A model generated the notes under the pieces. It was not told the DNA's origin. It did no database searches and worked only from the letters and a program-made list of their open reading frames with translations. A stretch of DNA of 64,000 nucleotides from Aquibacillus halophilus. GTDB taxonomy: Bacteria > Bacillota > Bacilli > Bacillales > Amphibacillaceae. This document shows, one piece after another, positions 8,308 through 17,467 of this stretch (within the stretch, counting starts at the first letter, position 1; each line of letters opens with the position of its first letter). Location of the stretch: NCBI RefSeq assembly GCF_009649745.1, contig NZ_WJNG01000002.1, positions 330,151-394,150 of the forward strand. Direction: 5' to 3'. The position numbers and the translations under genes were made by a program.

Positions 8308-8985
8308 ATGTATATGGAAGTTATTGTACAAAATAAAGAAGAGGCAATCGAAGCAGAAGCATTAGGGGTTGATCGGTTAGAATTAGTCTCTCGAATTGAT
8401 AAAGATGGCTTAACTCCTAGCCTTGATACAGTACAGAGTGTGGTAGAAAGTGTATCAATTCCTGTTCAAGTTATGATTCGGCCTCATGATTATAGTTTCT
8501 GCTATTCCTATGCTGAGGAACGCCTTATATTAGAACAAATTAACCAAATGATTGAAGTGGGTGCATCTAATTTTGTTTTTGGAGCTTTAAATAAGAATGG
8601 TACGATCAATGAACGTTTATTGGAAGAGGTTATTTCTGTATCTGATGAAATTAGTTTTACTTTCCATAGGGCATTTGATTATGTTCCCTCACAAGAAAAA
8701 GCTTACAAGACATTAGTAAAATATAAGGCATTTATAAAAAGAATTTTAACCTCTGGTGGTGAGGTAGACTGTGTAAAAGGCAAGGAATCTTTGAAACAAC
8801 TTGTAGAGCTTTCGCAAATCCATAATGGTCCCATTATTATGCCAGGATCTGGATTAAATGAAAATAATATAAAGGTAATTCATAATGTAGTCGGTGCAAG
8901 TGAATACCATTTTGGAAAGGGCGTAAGAGTTGCCCAATCATACTCCAATGGATTCGACAAAAGAGTTATACAGAATATTAAGTAG
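8308..8985 (+). CDS. cutC: Copper homeostasis protein CutC
   Basis: A 225-residue CutC-family TIM barrel: LGVDRLELVSRIDKDGLTPS near the N terminus, VQVMIRPHDYSF (about residues 50-61), FTFHRAFDY (about 113-121), RILTSGG (about 142-148) and IMPGSGLNENN (about 175-185) are the conserved blocks. The family has been linked to copper handling, though its biochemical role is unsettled. ATG 8308 fits the GAAGGAAG site; the in-frame TTG at 8299 directly abuts that site. A dispersed repeat starts right at its stop codon. Confidence 0.88.
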   Translation: MYMEVIVQNKEEAIEAEALGVDRLELVSRIDKDGLTPSLDTVQSVVESVSIPVQVMIRPHDYSFCYSYAEERLILEQINQMIEVGASNFVFGALNKNGTINERLLEEVISVSDEISFTFHRAFDYVPSQEKAYKTLVKYKAFIKRILTSGGEVDCVKGKESLKQLVELSQIHNGPIIMPGSGLNENNIKVIHNVVGASEYHFGKGVRVAQSYSNGFDKRVIQNIK

Positions 8986-9140
8986 GGACAGAGGTAGGGA
9001 CAGAGGGACAGGCTCCTTGTCCCAGTCTGTTTAGTGAGTAAGAGGGGGAATTAATGTTCCAGAACTAACAGTAAGCAAGTCGTAATTTACATTTAATTCT
9101 TCGAAAAATGAATGGAAGCAGAAGAACCGTCCCTATGAAC
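8984..9140 (+). repeat. Dispersed repeat copy (left hairpin plus right end)
   Basis: It begins with a duplicated GGGACAGAGG unit, then GGGACAGAGGGACAGGCTCC, the arm CCTTGTCCC and AGTAAGAGGGGGAA, and ends in GGAAGCAGAAGAACCGTCCC. The interior is shorter than in the copies at 44256 and 53320. It follows cutC immediately. Confidence 0.8.
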
Positions 9141-9256
9141 ATGCCAGTGAACTTTACCTTAATTTCCATTTTTTAAAAAAAGGACTTGTAATATTTACCA
9201 GTATATATTAGACTTAGTCTCAAGTTAGATTCAGAAAATTCGAAAATTTAATAGTA

Positions 9257-9365
9257 TTTCTTATCAAGAGAGATGGAGGGATTCGGCCCTTTGAAGTCTC
9301 AGCAACCAGCCTTTAGAGGTATGGTGCTAATTCCAATAGGTTTTTAACCTAGGAGATAAGAAGAT
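9257..9365 (+). promoter_or_regulatory. SAM-I (S-box) riboswitch
   Basis: It contains the S-box signature: CTTATCAAGAGAGATGGAGG, GGCCCTTTGAAGTCTCAGCA, GGTGCTAATTCC and the closing GAGATAAG that pairs with CTTATC to form P1. High SAM is expected to stabilise this fold and allow the terminator at 9382-9413 to form, switching off the methionine genes downstream. The first downstream gene is broken; the intact target is the methyltransferase at 9743. Confidence 0.92.
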
Positions 9366-9381
9366 TGTGCTTGTATGTTAA

Positions 9382-9413
9382 AGGCCTTCTTCTTATAGAA
9401 GGTCTTTTTTTCG
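9382..9413 (+). terminator. Riboswitch-controlled terminator
   Basis: AGGCCTTCT (9382-9390) pairs with AGAAGGTCT, followed by TTTTTTTC. It sits 17 bases after the aptamer, the usual expression platform of an S-box. Confidence 0.9.
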
Positions 9414-9440
9414 TCTCTAGTCTATTTTTACTAGGGATAT

Positions 9441-9714
9441 GTCGGTGGAACATTCATTCTAGGAATAAAAACATTCGGAGCTCGGTTAAAGCAACCAACA
9501 GAGTCTGCACACAAAATTGCCAGTGTTTACTGTGATTCTCGGTGCAGTGGAATCCATTTTGTCTTATCCTGCTACGATGTCATACGCGGCAATGCCAAAA
9601 GAAGAAAGAGAAAAAAGGGGAATTACTGATGGCTTACTAAGACTATCTGTTGGATTAGAGCATGTCGATGACTTGTTTGCTGATTTACAGAAAGTTTTAC
9701 CAGCCATTAGTTAA
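9441..9714 (+). pseudogene. Truncated PLP-dependent trans-sulfuration enzyme (cystathionine gamma-synthase/lyase family)
   Basis: Two blocks of the family remain: FILGIKTFGARLKQPTESAH (near 9453-9515) and, after a frame change and internal loss, LGAVESILSYPATMSYA...GLLRLSVGLEHVDDLFADL to the stop at 9714. These correspond to the C-terminal domain of MetI/MetC-like enzymes. The PLP lysine and the whole N-terminal two-thirds are gone. It lies between an S-box riboswitch and a methionine-synthesis gene, so it was part of the same operon. Confidence 0.85.
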
Positions 9715-9742
9715 ATAATAAAAACAGAAAGAGGAGATTACG

Positions 9743-10852
9743 ATGACAGTAACATTAACAAAAGCACCATTTAGGGCCGATCATGTTGGGAGTTTACTTC
9801 GTCCAGCCAGTATTCACAATGCAAGAAAACAGTTCGCGGAAGGTACGATTACAAAAGAACATCTGCATGAAATCGAAACAACAGAAATTAAACGGATTGT
9901 AGATAAGCAAATTAGTGTGGGATTACAGGCAGTTACAGATGGTGAGTTTAGACGTAGATTTTGGCATACTGATTTTTTGGAGAATTTGAACGGAGTAGAA
10001 GGTTATGTGCCGGAACAAGGATTCCAGTTTAAAGGGGAAGAAACAGAACGGTATGATGTGCGTGTCATTGGGAAGGTTTCTTTTAATCCCGATCATCCAC
10101 ATATAAAGGATTTCTTGGAGTTTAATGATATCGTTGGTGGGAGAGCTGTTGCCAAACAAACGATTCCAAGTCCGAATCAACTGTTTAATAAAGGTATTAG
10201 GGATGAATCGATTTATCCGGACATTGAGGAATATGCGAACGATGTGATCAAAACATATCGTGATGCGATAGAGGCATTTTATCAAGCCGGTGTAAGATAC
10301 TTACAGTTGGATGATGTTTATATTGCCGGTCTTTCTTCACCAGATATTCCGTTTAACGATGGTGAATACTCAAGAGATTACTTAATAGATTTAGCCCTTC
10401 GTGTGATTAACGGTGTGTTAGAAAACAAACCGGAGGATCTAATAGTAACCACACATCTATGCCGTGGAAACTATCGATCTAAATGGGCATTTGAAGGTAG
10501 CTATGATCTGATTGCATCAACATTACTTGCAAAGGAAAAAGTAGATGGATTTTTCTTAGAATATGATGATGACCGTTCTGGTGGATTTAAGCCACTAAAC
10601 CACATCCCAGCTGGTGGTCCAAGAGTGGTTCTAGGTGTCTTCACCTCTAAAAATGGCGAGTTAGAAGATAAAGAAGCAATTAAAGCACGGGTTAAGGAAG
10701 CGTCCAACCATGTGCCACTAAACCAATTATGTATCAGCCCACAATGTGGCTTCGCATCTACACATCACGGTAATCTATTAACAGAAGAACAACAGTGGGA
10801 AAAGTTAAGGTTTATTGTCGATGTTTCCAAAGAAGTTTGGGAAGAGAATTAA
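9743..10852 (+). CDS. yxjG: MetE-like homocysteine methyltransferase (YxjG/YxjH family)
   Basis: A 369-residue protein like the C-terminal half of cobalamin-independent methionine synthase, the size of Bacillus YxjG/YxjH. RADHVGSLLRP opens the barrel and VTDGEFRRRFWHTDFL follows. Zn-binding residues are the His and Cys of THLCRGN (about residues 237-243) and the Cys of SPQCGF (about 330-335). YxjG/YxjH are S-box regulated in Bacillus and use homocysteine with an unusual methyl donor. The start follows AGAGGAG. It is the only intact gene behind the riboswitch at 9257. Confidence 0.88.
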   Translation: MTVTLTKAPFRADHVGSLLRPASIHNARKQFAEGTITKEHLHEIETTEIKRIVDKQISVGLQAVTDGEFRRRFWHTDFLENLNGVEGYVPEQGFQFKGEETERYDVRVIGKVSFNPDHPHIKDFLEFNDIVGGRAVAKQTIPSPNQLFNKGIRDESIYPDIEEYANDVIKTYRDAIEAFYQAGVRYLQLDDVYIAGLSSPDIPFNDGEYSRDYLIDLALRVINGVLENKPEDLIVTTHLCRGNYRSKWAFEGSYDLIASTLLAKEKVDGFFLEYDDDRSGGFKPLNHIPAGGPRVVLGVFTSKNGELEDKEAIKARVKEASNHVPLNQLCISPQCGFASTHHGNLLTEEQQWEKLRFIVDVSKEVWEEN

Positions 10853-10872
10853 GAGCAATCCCAAGCACCATT

Positions 10873-10909
10873 CATTATTACCGGATGGTTATTCCAACCG
10901 GTAATAATG
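10873..10909 (+). terminator. Hairpin after the methyltransferase gene
   Basis: A perfect 12-bp stem: CATTATTACCGG (10873-10884) with CCGGTAATAATG (10898-10909). No clear U-run follows, so termination or mRNA-end protection are both possible. Confidence 0.6.
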
Positions 10910-11118
10910 AAACACTAACCTGTATTGATGGGAGGAAATTTTGTCTGGCAATTTACTTTTTTTAGGAGAATTTCTCGAGTGATTCTTTTGCTTTATGGGA
11001 ACAATAGGATGAATTAAAGAGAGTAGTGAGATAGTAGAATGGACGTATTGATTCGTTTAGTGAATCGGAGATCAAAGTGCAAAGATTTATCGTATTTAAA
11101 AAAACAATAAGATTTAAA
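10910..11118. other. Gene-free stretch
   Basis: AT-rich. A GGAGGAAATTTTG near 10931 looks like a ribosome site but leads to no open frame. Nothing else seen before the repeat at 11119. Confidence 0.4.
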
Positions 11119-11189
11119 AGGGGGACAGATATAGTCTCTCTTTTTTTATGGACATATAGCGGGACAAGGAGCCTGTCCCCTTGTCCCAT
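11119..11189 (+). repeat. Dispersed repeat copy with terminator-like left arm
   Basis: GGGGGAC..GTCTCTCTTTTTTT forms a terminator hairpin, followed by GGGACAAGGAGCCTGTCCCC and TTGTCCC, the inverted left hairpin of the family. Confidence 0.75.
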
Positions 11190-11317
11190 GTTTTTAGGGA
11201 AAATATCCCAGTGTCACAAATTGTCGTATTCACCATTCTTTTATATCGATAAAATGGTAAGATGTATGTAAATAACTGCAATATGAACCACTAGGCCTTG
11301 ATCAAGGAGGAACAACC

Positions 11318-14098
11318 ATGTTGGAACATGAGAGGTCCACAAATGCTGATACCCGAAAAATCCGTATTATATTAGTTTTTTTGATTATTTCGAGTACAAT
11401 TCTGCCAATCATTGCGGAATATTTTCTATATCCCAAAACTCCACTTACCATTTATGGATTATTTCTAGTGCCAATTATTTATATCTCTTTTCATTATGAT
11501 ATGAGAGTGATTGCAATTGGACTTATTTCAATTAATTCTATTCACTTCATTTGGGGAATTATTGTCCTTCCAATGATATATGAGGTAAATGTTTATGTAC
11601 GGACGTTAAATCATATTGGGTTAACGTTGATTTCCTTTGCATTAGCAATATTGATAGGATGTTTATTAAGAAAAATAAATGTACAACAAGCTCAATTAAA
11701 TGAGAGTGAAAAGCTTTATCGAAGTGTGGTAGAGACCTCCCCAAATCCTATCTTAATTCATAAATACGGAGAAATCGTTTATGTAAATCCTGCTGCTGTT
11801 AGGATAGCTGGTTTTGATACGGACAAGAAGTTTTTGAATCAATTGATTTTAGACTTTATGCATCCGACTAGTGAAGAAATGTACCACACGAGGTTACAGG
11901 ATTTTATAGAGGAAAGTCTTGATGAGAAGACTGTAGAATATCAGATGGTTCGACCAGACGGAACAAGGGTGTATGTTGAAACACTTGGTAAAAAGATAAT
12001 CTATAAAGGTGAGAACGCAATTTTAGCTGTTGGAACAGATGTCACCGAAAGAAAAGAAAAAGAAGAAGAACTGAGAAAAAGAGAAGCTCTTTTAGAAAAA
12101 TCTCAACGGATGGCTCATATAGGAAGTTGGGAATTAAACTTAATTGAAGATAAATTCTATTGGTCAAAAGAGACATATCGGATTTTCGGTATTTCCGAAG
12201 AATTTGTCCAAAACTACGAATCCTTTTTAAACTTTGTTCCAAGAGATGAAAGGGAATTCGTCAACCGGAAAAATGAAGAGGCTTTACGTGGAGAACCATA
12301 CTCCATTAGGCATAGGATTATTCGTCTTGATGGGGAGGAACGGCATGTATACGCACAAGCAGAAGTTACGTTTAATGACCAAGGGCAACCGATCCTTATG
12401 GTTGGTACCGTTCAGGACATCACGGAGAATACAATAATAGAACAAAAGTTAAAAGAAAGTGAAGAGAAGTTTCGTTCATTGGTTCAGTATTCCTATGATA
12501 TGATCGCTATTATTGATGGAAAAGGAATAATAAAATATCTTAGTCCATCCGTTGAACGTAATTTAGGGACTAACATAACAAACAACATAGGGCGGAGTGT
12601 AATAGAGTTTATTCATGCAAATGATATAGAATATTCAATGAAAAAGACAAACAAAGTATTGAATCATCCAAACGAAGCAATTAAAAGCGAGCTAAGGATA
12701 AAAGATGAAGACGGAAAATCTATTTATATTGAAATGGTCTCAACAAATCTAATCAATAATCCAAGTATAAACGGAATTGTCATCAATTTCAGAGATATAA
12801 CTGCTCAAAAAAAATCCTACGATACCATCCAACATATGGCGTTTCATGATGATGTTACAAACCTTCTAAACAAAAGAGGATTAAACCAATTGTTGGTTGA
12901 TGAAATTGATAAGAATGATAGTTTTTCATTGCTTTTTCTTGATTTAGATAACTTTAAGCATGTTAATGATAGCTTTGGGCATGATGCAGGGGACAAACTA
13001 TTGGAAAAAATTGCAACTCGACTAAGTGAACTTGTTAATGGTCAAGGGGAGGTTGCGAGAATGGGTGGAGATGAGTTTGCTATTCTGCTGTGGAATACAA
13101 CGAACAAAACGAACCCCAACGATGTGGCAGAAGGTATAATCGAATTGTTTAATCAACCATTAACCATCTTTAATTACCACTGCTATATAACTGCAAGTGT
13201 GGGAATCGTTACCTACCCCAATAATGGACTGGATAAAGATTCATTATTAAAGCATGCCGATATGGCTATGTATGAAGCGAAACAGGCCGGAAAAAATACA
13301 TTCAGAACTTACCATAGTACAATGGAAAAGATGAATGAAAGAACTTTTCGACTGCAAAATGACTTAAGAACCGCCATAGATCATAATGAGTTCATGCTCT
13401 ATTACCAACCTTGGATTCGTGCTGACGATTGTGCTACATTGGGTGCAGAGGCATTGATTAGATGGAATCATCCAAAGCTTGGTTTAATTTCCCCTGCTGA
13501 ATTTATATCGATAGCAGAAAATTCGGGTGTCATTGTGCCATTGGGGGAATGGGTTCTAGAAACGGCTTGTAAACAGTTGCGGATTTGGAATCAACAAGGA
13601 CATATAGATTTTAAACTATCGATTAATTTTTCAACAGTTCAATTTATGCGAAAGGATTTGCACGAGAAGGTTAAACAAATCATTGAAAAACATCGTGTTA
13701 ACCCTAAAAATATAGAAATTGAAATTACAGAATCGGCTGTGATGGAACAAGATATAAGTCTACAAGAAAATATAAGAAATTTAAAAAAATTAGGAATAAG
13801 AATCGCTATTGATGACTTTGGAACAGGCTATTCATCCATGATATACATTAAAAAATTTCAGGCAGATACTATCAAAATTGATCGTTCATTTATTGCTAAT
13901 CTACAGGAAGATTCGGATGATGCAGAAATTGTTTTGGCGATTATAAACCTGGCCAAGGCCTTGAAATTAAACGTAGTAGCAGAAGGTGTCGAGACCAAAG
14001 AGCAATATAATATGTTAAAAGAAATGGATTGCGTAGAAATGCAAGGATACTACTTCGCTAAACCACTACCAAGCGAGGAAATCGAAAAGCAACTATAG
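11318..14098 (+). CDS. Membrane-anchored PAS-PAS-PAS-GGDEF-EAL cyclic-di-GMP protein
   Basis: 926 residues. Residues about 15-115 hold four membrane helices. Three PAS domains follow (about 130-250, 265-375 and 385-500), with typical ends such as GTDVTERKEK and GTVQDITEN. Next is a GGDEF domain (about 505-665) with the intact active loop RMGGDEF, then an EAL domain (about 680-926) with GAEALIRW, IDDFGTGYSS and AEGVETKEQ. Both catalytic signatures are intact, so synthesis and breakdown of c-di-GMP are both possible. The inhibitory RxxD site five residues before GGDEF is absent (NGQG there). The PAS domains suggest control by a bound ligand or redox state. Strong AAGGAGG site; a single-gene unit. 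Confidence 0.93.
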   Translation: MLEHERSTNADTRKIRIILVFLIISSTILPIIAEYFLYPKTPLTIYGLFLVPIIYISFHYDMRVIAIGLISINSIHFIWGIIVLPMIYEVNVYVRTLNHIGLTLISFALAILIGCLLRKINVQQAQLNESEKLYRSVVETSPNPILIHKYGEIVYVNPAAVRIAGFDTDKKFLNQLILDFMHPTSEEMYHTRLQDFIEESLDEKTVEYQMVRPDGTRVYVETLGKKIIYKGENAILAVGTDVTERKEKEEELRKREALLEKSQRMAHIGSWELNLIEDKFYWSKETYRIFGISEEFVQNYESFLNFVPRDEREFVNRKNEEALRGEPYSIRHRIIRLDGEERHVYAQAEVTFNDQGQPILMVGTVQDITENTIIEQKLKESEEKFRSLVQYSYDMIAIIDGKGIIKYLSPSVERNLGTNITNNIGRSVIEFIHANDIEYSMKKTNKVLNHPNEAIKSELRIKDEDGKSIYIEMVSTNLINNPSINGIVINFRDITAQKKSYDTIQHMAFHDDVTNLLNKRGLNQLLVDEIDKNDSFSLLFLDLDNFKHVNDSFGHDAGDKLLEKIATRLSELVNGQGEVARMGGDEFAILLWNTTNKTNPNDVAEGIIELFNQPLTIFNYHCYITASVGIVTYPNNGLDKDSLLKHADMAMYEAKQAGKNTFRTYHSTMEKMNERTFRLQNDLRTAIDHNEFMLYYQPWIRADDCATLGAEALIRWNHPKLGLISPAEFISIAENSGVIVPLGEWVLETACKQLRIWNQQGHIDFKLSINFSTVQFMRKDLHEKVKQIIEKHRVNPKNIEIEITESAVMEQDISLQENIRNLKKLGIRIAIDDFGTGYSSMIYIKKFQADTIKIDRSFIANLQEDSDDAEIVLAIINLAKALKLNVVAEGVETKEQYNMLKEMDCVEMQGYYFAKPLPSEEIEKQL

Positions 14099-14110
14099 AA
14101 CCGTCCCTTT
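14097..14110 (+). repeat. Dispersed repeat, right-end fragment
   Basis: AGAACCGTCCCTTT directly at the stop codon of the GGDEF-EAL gene; the remainder of the element is missing. Confidence 0.5.
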
Positions 14111-14151
14111 CTTCTCACAAAGTTGATAATGAGTACTTGTAGGACAAGATT

Positions 14152-14185
14152 AAAGCGAGTGTCAAATTATATGACACTCGCTTTT
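14152..14185. terminator. Bidirectional hairpin terminator
   Basis: AAAGCGAGTGTCA (14152-14164) pairs with TGACACTCGCTTT (14172-14184), with T-rich and A-rich flanks. It serves the convergent GGDEF-EAL and DUF2187 genes. The same hairpin occurs at 1929-1966 beside the decayed DUF2187 copy. Confidence 0.85.
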
Positions 14186-14196
14186 GTTGTTCTATT

Positions 14197-14379
14197 TTAT
14201 TTCTTTGTGTATTCTTCTTTGGTGAGTACAGTTCTATCTATATCCTCTGTCTCGTTATTAAAGTATTCAACAATTATTGAGTTTTCTAATAGTTTTATTA
14301 CTTTTCCGTTATTACCTTCAAAATGTATCTTGTCGCCTGCTTCTACATTATGGGTAACTCCTTCTTTTTTCATGTCCAT
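14197..14379 (-). CDS. DUF2187 family protein (YkvS-like)
   Basis: A 60-residue small protein with the DUF2187 core (VEAGDKIHFEGNNGKVIKLL, then ENSIIVEYF and RTVLTKEEY), a small beta-barrel-like fold common in Bacillus. ATG start with AAAGGAAG 6 bases upstream. The function of the family is unknown. A broken second copy lies at 1967-2140 with the same 3' hairpin. Confidence 0.8.
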   Translation of the reverse strand: MDMKKEGVTHNVEAGDKIHFEGNNGKVIKLLENSIIVEYFNNETEDIDRTVLTKEEYTKK

Positions 14380-14650
14380 TTTAATCTTCCTTTCTCCTTC
14401 TATACATCCAAAAGACTATTAGATAGCGTTAAATTTACATTTTAACAATAGTTTTCCTCTTGTGTAAAGAGATTAAACATACAATTAGGCTATAGCGCTG
14501 TTAGAGTTATCATTCTTGTTCCTACTACGGGTCTAAATGTACGGATTACTAATCCCAGAAGCATAATTTGAAAAATCTTTCTATTGAACAAGATTGAAAT
14601 TATTCTGTCTATATATTTATTCGACAAAGAATGTCTTTTTCCTTTTTTTC
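14380..14650. other. Gene-free stretch
   Basis: AT-rich with no supported gene. The open frames here lack ribosome sites and protein-like composition. Confidence 0.4.
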
Positions 14651-14682
14651 TAGGGACAGAGGGACAGGTTTCTTGTCCCACT
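14651..14682 (+). repeat. Dispersed repeat, left hairpin
   Basis: GGGACAGAGGGACAGG, TTTC, then TTGTCCC: the left hairpin of the family as a solo copy. Confidence 0.7.
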
Positions 14683-14754
14683 TGTTTAATGCTTCCATAT
14701 GACGGAGCTTAAAAAAATGCTGAAAAATTTTTTCAAATTATTGAGTGCTTTTTT

Positions 14755-14768
14755 TGTAAACGTTATCA
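14755..14768 (+). promoter_or_regulatory. cre box (CcpA site)
   Basis: TGTAAACGTTATCA matches the CcpA consensus TGWAANCGNTNWCA at all 14 positions. It lies about 200 bp before the RpiR regulator that opens the sugar operon, so glucose repression of that operon is likely. Confidence 0.75.
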
Positions 14769-14969
14769 TAAGTTAAATTAAGTGTGAAGGAATAATTCAT
14801 ATAAAAAGTAATTATTATGAATTATTAATTCGTCACCCGAATTTTAGTGCTATGACTTAACAATGCATGAGGATAAGGAGGTTTGATTTAATGATTAATT
14901 TTAGTTGAATTTAATTAGTTATAATTAACCATGAATCACAAAAAGATTACATAAGGATGGTCATAAATC

Positions 14970-15824
14970 ATGAATGATAACTCGCTAGTTATATCTATAT
15001 TGAAAAATAATTTAAATAGTATTACACCAGCACATCAAAAAGTGGCTATGTATATCTTATCTTTTCCAGGTAGGGTTCTTGACCAGACTGCAAGCCAGAT
15101 TGCGAAAGAAACTCATACAAGTGAAGCATCTGTGATTCGACTAACTAAAGAATTAGGTTTTAAGGGTTTTACAGAGTTTAAAATTAAACTAGCAAAAGAC
15201 TTCGGTGCAGAAAGTGATTTACCCGTTTCCGGTAATATCAAACAAGAAGATACCCCTGAATTAATATTTCAAAAATCAATTACAACTGACTTAGAAAATT
15301 TGAAATTTGTAATGGATATGATTAATAAAGACACTTTAAACCAAGTGGTAAATGAGTTAGTTGTCGCTAACAAAGTAGGATTTTTTGCAATAGCAAGTTC
15401 ATTTAGTGTCGCTTATGATGCTTATCTAAGGTTTTCAAAAATAGGTTTAAATTGTTTTGCTACTTTAGACTCTAGTGCACAAATTATGTTAGCCCAATCA
15501 TTAAATGAAAATGATGTAGCTTTCGCTTACTCGAGATCAGGGCAATCAAGAATACCAGTAAAATCACTAAAAATAGCAAAGCAAAATGGGGCGAAGACTA
15601 TTGCTATAACTCAAAGTCCAAAATCAGAAATTGTGGAATATAGTGATTTGGTTATTACTCTCCCTAAGAGTATTAACAACACCAGTGAGGCTGGAAATTT
15701 TTCAGAAGTTGTCCCTATGTCTATTATTAATGCTCTTTACAGTGCTGTTACCGTTAGAAAATGGGATGAGTCTTTAAAAAATATTAAAATAAGTAATGCT
15801 CTAATAAGGTCTGAACAGTTCTAA
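14970..15824 (+). CDS. MurR/RpiR family transcriptional regulator
   Basis: A 284-residue regulator with an N-terminal HTH_6 domain (about residues 1-75: TASQIAKETHTSEASVIRLT, GFKGFTEFKI) and a C-terminal SIS sugar-phosphate binding domain (about 110-250: VGFFAIASS, AYSRSGQSR and IAITQSPKS). Members sense phosphosugars. It precedes a sugar kinase, an aldolase and an ABC transporter on the same strand and probably controls them, with a phosphorylated intermediate as signal (inference). ATG start with AAGGATGG. Confidence 0.88.
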   Translation: MNDNSLVISILKNNLNSITPAHQKVAMYILSFPGRVLDQTASQIAKETHTSEASVIRLTKELGFKGFTEFKIKLAKDFGAESDLPVSGNIKQEDTPELIFQKSITTDLENLKFVMDMINKDTLNQVVNELVVANKVGFFAIASSFSVAYDAYLRFSKIGLNCFATLDSSAQIMLAQSLNENDVAFAYSRSGQSRIPVKSLKIAKQNGAKTIAITQSPKSEIVEYSDLVITLPKSINNTSEAGNFSEVVPMSIINALYSAVTVRKWDESLKNIKISNALIRSEQF

Positions 15825-15989
15825 AAAAAAATTTTATTCTTTTTGAAGGAAAACTTCATAATATATAGTGAGACGTTGATTTATTTATTCAAAGAAATAC
15901 TAATCTATAGTATTGGATACTACTTTTGGAAGAGAGAAATACAAATTTTAATATGAATCTAAAATAGACATTTGAGAGGAGGTGGGAAA

Positions 15990-17462
15990 GTGTACCTAGG
16001 GATTGATATAGGCACAACGAATTGTAAATTAGGATTGGTAGACAAAGATGGAAGAGAATTAGAACCTATGACGTTCAAAACTCCTGTCATACATCCTCGT
16101 AAGGGGTGGGCTGAATATGATTGCAATACATTATGGGATTTGATTTCGGATTCTGTAAAGAAGATTACTAGTTATTACAATTGTCAGGATACTCTAAATG
16201 GAATTGCAATTAGTAGTCAAGGAGAGTCAGGGTTGTTCGTTGACGAGAATGGTATTCCATTAATGAATGCTATTGCTTGGTATGACGATCGTACGAAATC
16301 TATGATTGATAATCTGGAAAGTAAAATCGATTCAGATGAAATTCGAGAAATAACAGGAATTGAAACTAATTATATTCATAGTCTTTTCAAGATGCAATGG
16401 ATTAAAGTAAATTCACCTTCTATATATAAACAGGCTCATAAATGGCATTGTTTATCTGACTTTTTGGTTAGAAAAATGACAGGGAAAATAATTATGGATT
16501 ATTCCTTAGCTTCAAGAACGATGTTGTTTGATATCCGTAATAAAGAATGGTCAAGTAAACTTCTAGATGTAGCAGAATTAGATATTAAACTTCTACCGAA
16601 GCCTGTTCCATCTGGAGAGATTATAGATTCTGTGAAAAGTAGTGTTAAGAAAGAATGGGGTATTAAAGGTAATGTTTCAGTTGTATCAGGTGGCTTTGAT
16701 CACATGGTTGGGTGTTATGGTTTAGGAGCTAATTTTGAAAATCAAGCTGTTATTTCTATTGGTACAACAGAATCATTATGTTTATATTCAAATAGCTATA
16801 AAGATGCCTATTATCCTGGGTTTTCACAAGGACGACATGTATTTAATGATTCTTATTATATTTTGGGAGGGATGCCTTCAGGGGGAGAGACAATTGAATG
16901 GGCGATTAAAACTATACTAAATTATGAGAATGTTGGGACTGTAGGTTTTGATTCATTAAAAGAAGCGATAAGAGGAAGTGATATTGGTAGTAACGGAGTT
17001 ATATTCCTTCCACATTTAAAGGGATGCGTGACACCAAATGTTGATTCAACATCGAGAGGTATGTTTGTTGGACTTTCTATTCAAACGACCTCTAACGACT
17101 TAATTCGATCTATAACTGAAGGGTTATGCTTTGAATTTAGACTAATTATAGATCAATTTGAGGGCGGGAATCTAGAATCATTTTTAGCTATCGGTGGTGG
17201 GGTTAAAAACCAGGAATGGATGCAAATTAAAGCAGATGTTTTAAACAAGAAAGTAATTACTTTGGAAATTAATGATGCAGTTATCTTTGGTGCAGCAAAA
17301 CTAGTGGCAGATGCTTTGAATGAACCAATACAATTAGATGAAAATGTCAAAAGAAAAGTTTATTATCCTGAAAATGAAAGCGTTATCAAATATGAAGAGA
17401 TCTACAGAAAAACATACACTAGGTTATATGAACTTAATAGAGAAATATTAAGGAGGAAATAA
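15990..17462 (+). CDS. FGGY family carbohydrate kinase
   Basis: A 490-residue sugar kinase of the xylulokinase/gluconokinase group. YLGIDIGTTNCKLGLVD is the phosphate-1 motif, AWYDDRT (about residues 90-96) the sugar-binding region, GGFDHMVGCYG (about 235-245) the mid-domain block, and FLAIGGGVKNQEWMQIKADV (about 395-414) the adenosine motif. The start is GTG 15990, because the in-frame TTG at 15972 lies upstream of and includes the AGGAGGTGG ribosome site. Only 5 bases separate it from the aldolase gene. The sugar is unknown; no isomerase or dehydrogenase is encoded nearby, so the imported sugar may already be a ketose. Confidence 0.88.
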   Translation: MYLGIDIGTTNCKLGLVDKDGRELEPMTFKTPVIHPRKGWAEYDCNTLWDLISDSVKKITSYYNCQDTLNGIAISSQGESGLFVDENGIPLMNAIAWYDDRTKSMIDNLESKIDSDEIREITGIETNYIHSLFKMQWIKVNSPSIYKQAHKWHCLSDFLVRKMTGKIIMDYSLASRTMLFDIRNKEWSSKLLDVAELDIKLLPKPVPSGEIIDSVKSSVKKEWGIKGNVSVVSGGFDHMVGCYGLGANFENQAVISIGTTESLCLYSNSYKDAYYPGFSQGRHVFNDSYYILGGMPSGGETIEWAIKTILNYENVGTVGFDSLKEAIRGSDIGSNGVIFLPHLKGCVTPNVDSTSRGMFVGLSIQTTSNDLIRSITEGLCFEFRLIIDQFEGGNLESFLAIGGGVKNQEWMQIKADVLNKKVITLEINDAVIFGAAKLVADALNEPIQLDENVKRKVYYPENESVIKYEEIYRKTYTRLYELNREILRRK

Positions 17463-17467
17463 TTGTT

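Noticed and set aside
14490-14681. 63-codon minus-strand frame
   Set aside because: It starts in the dispersed repeat hairpin and lacks a ribosome site.
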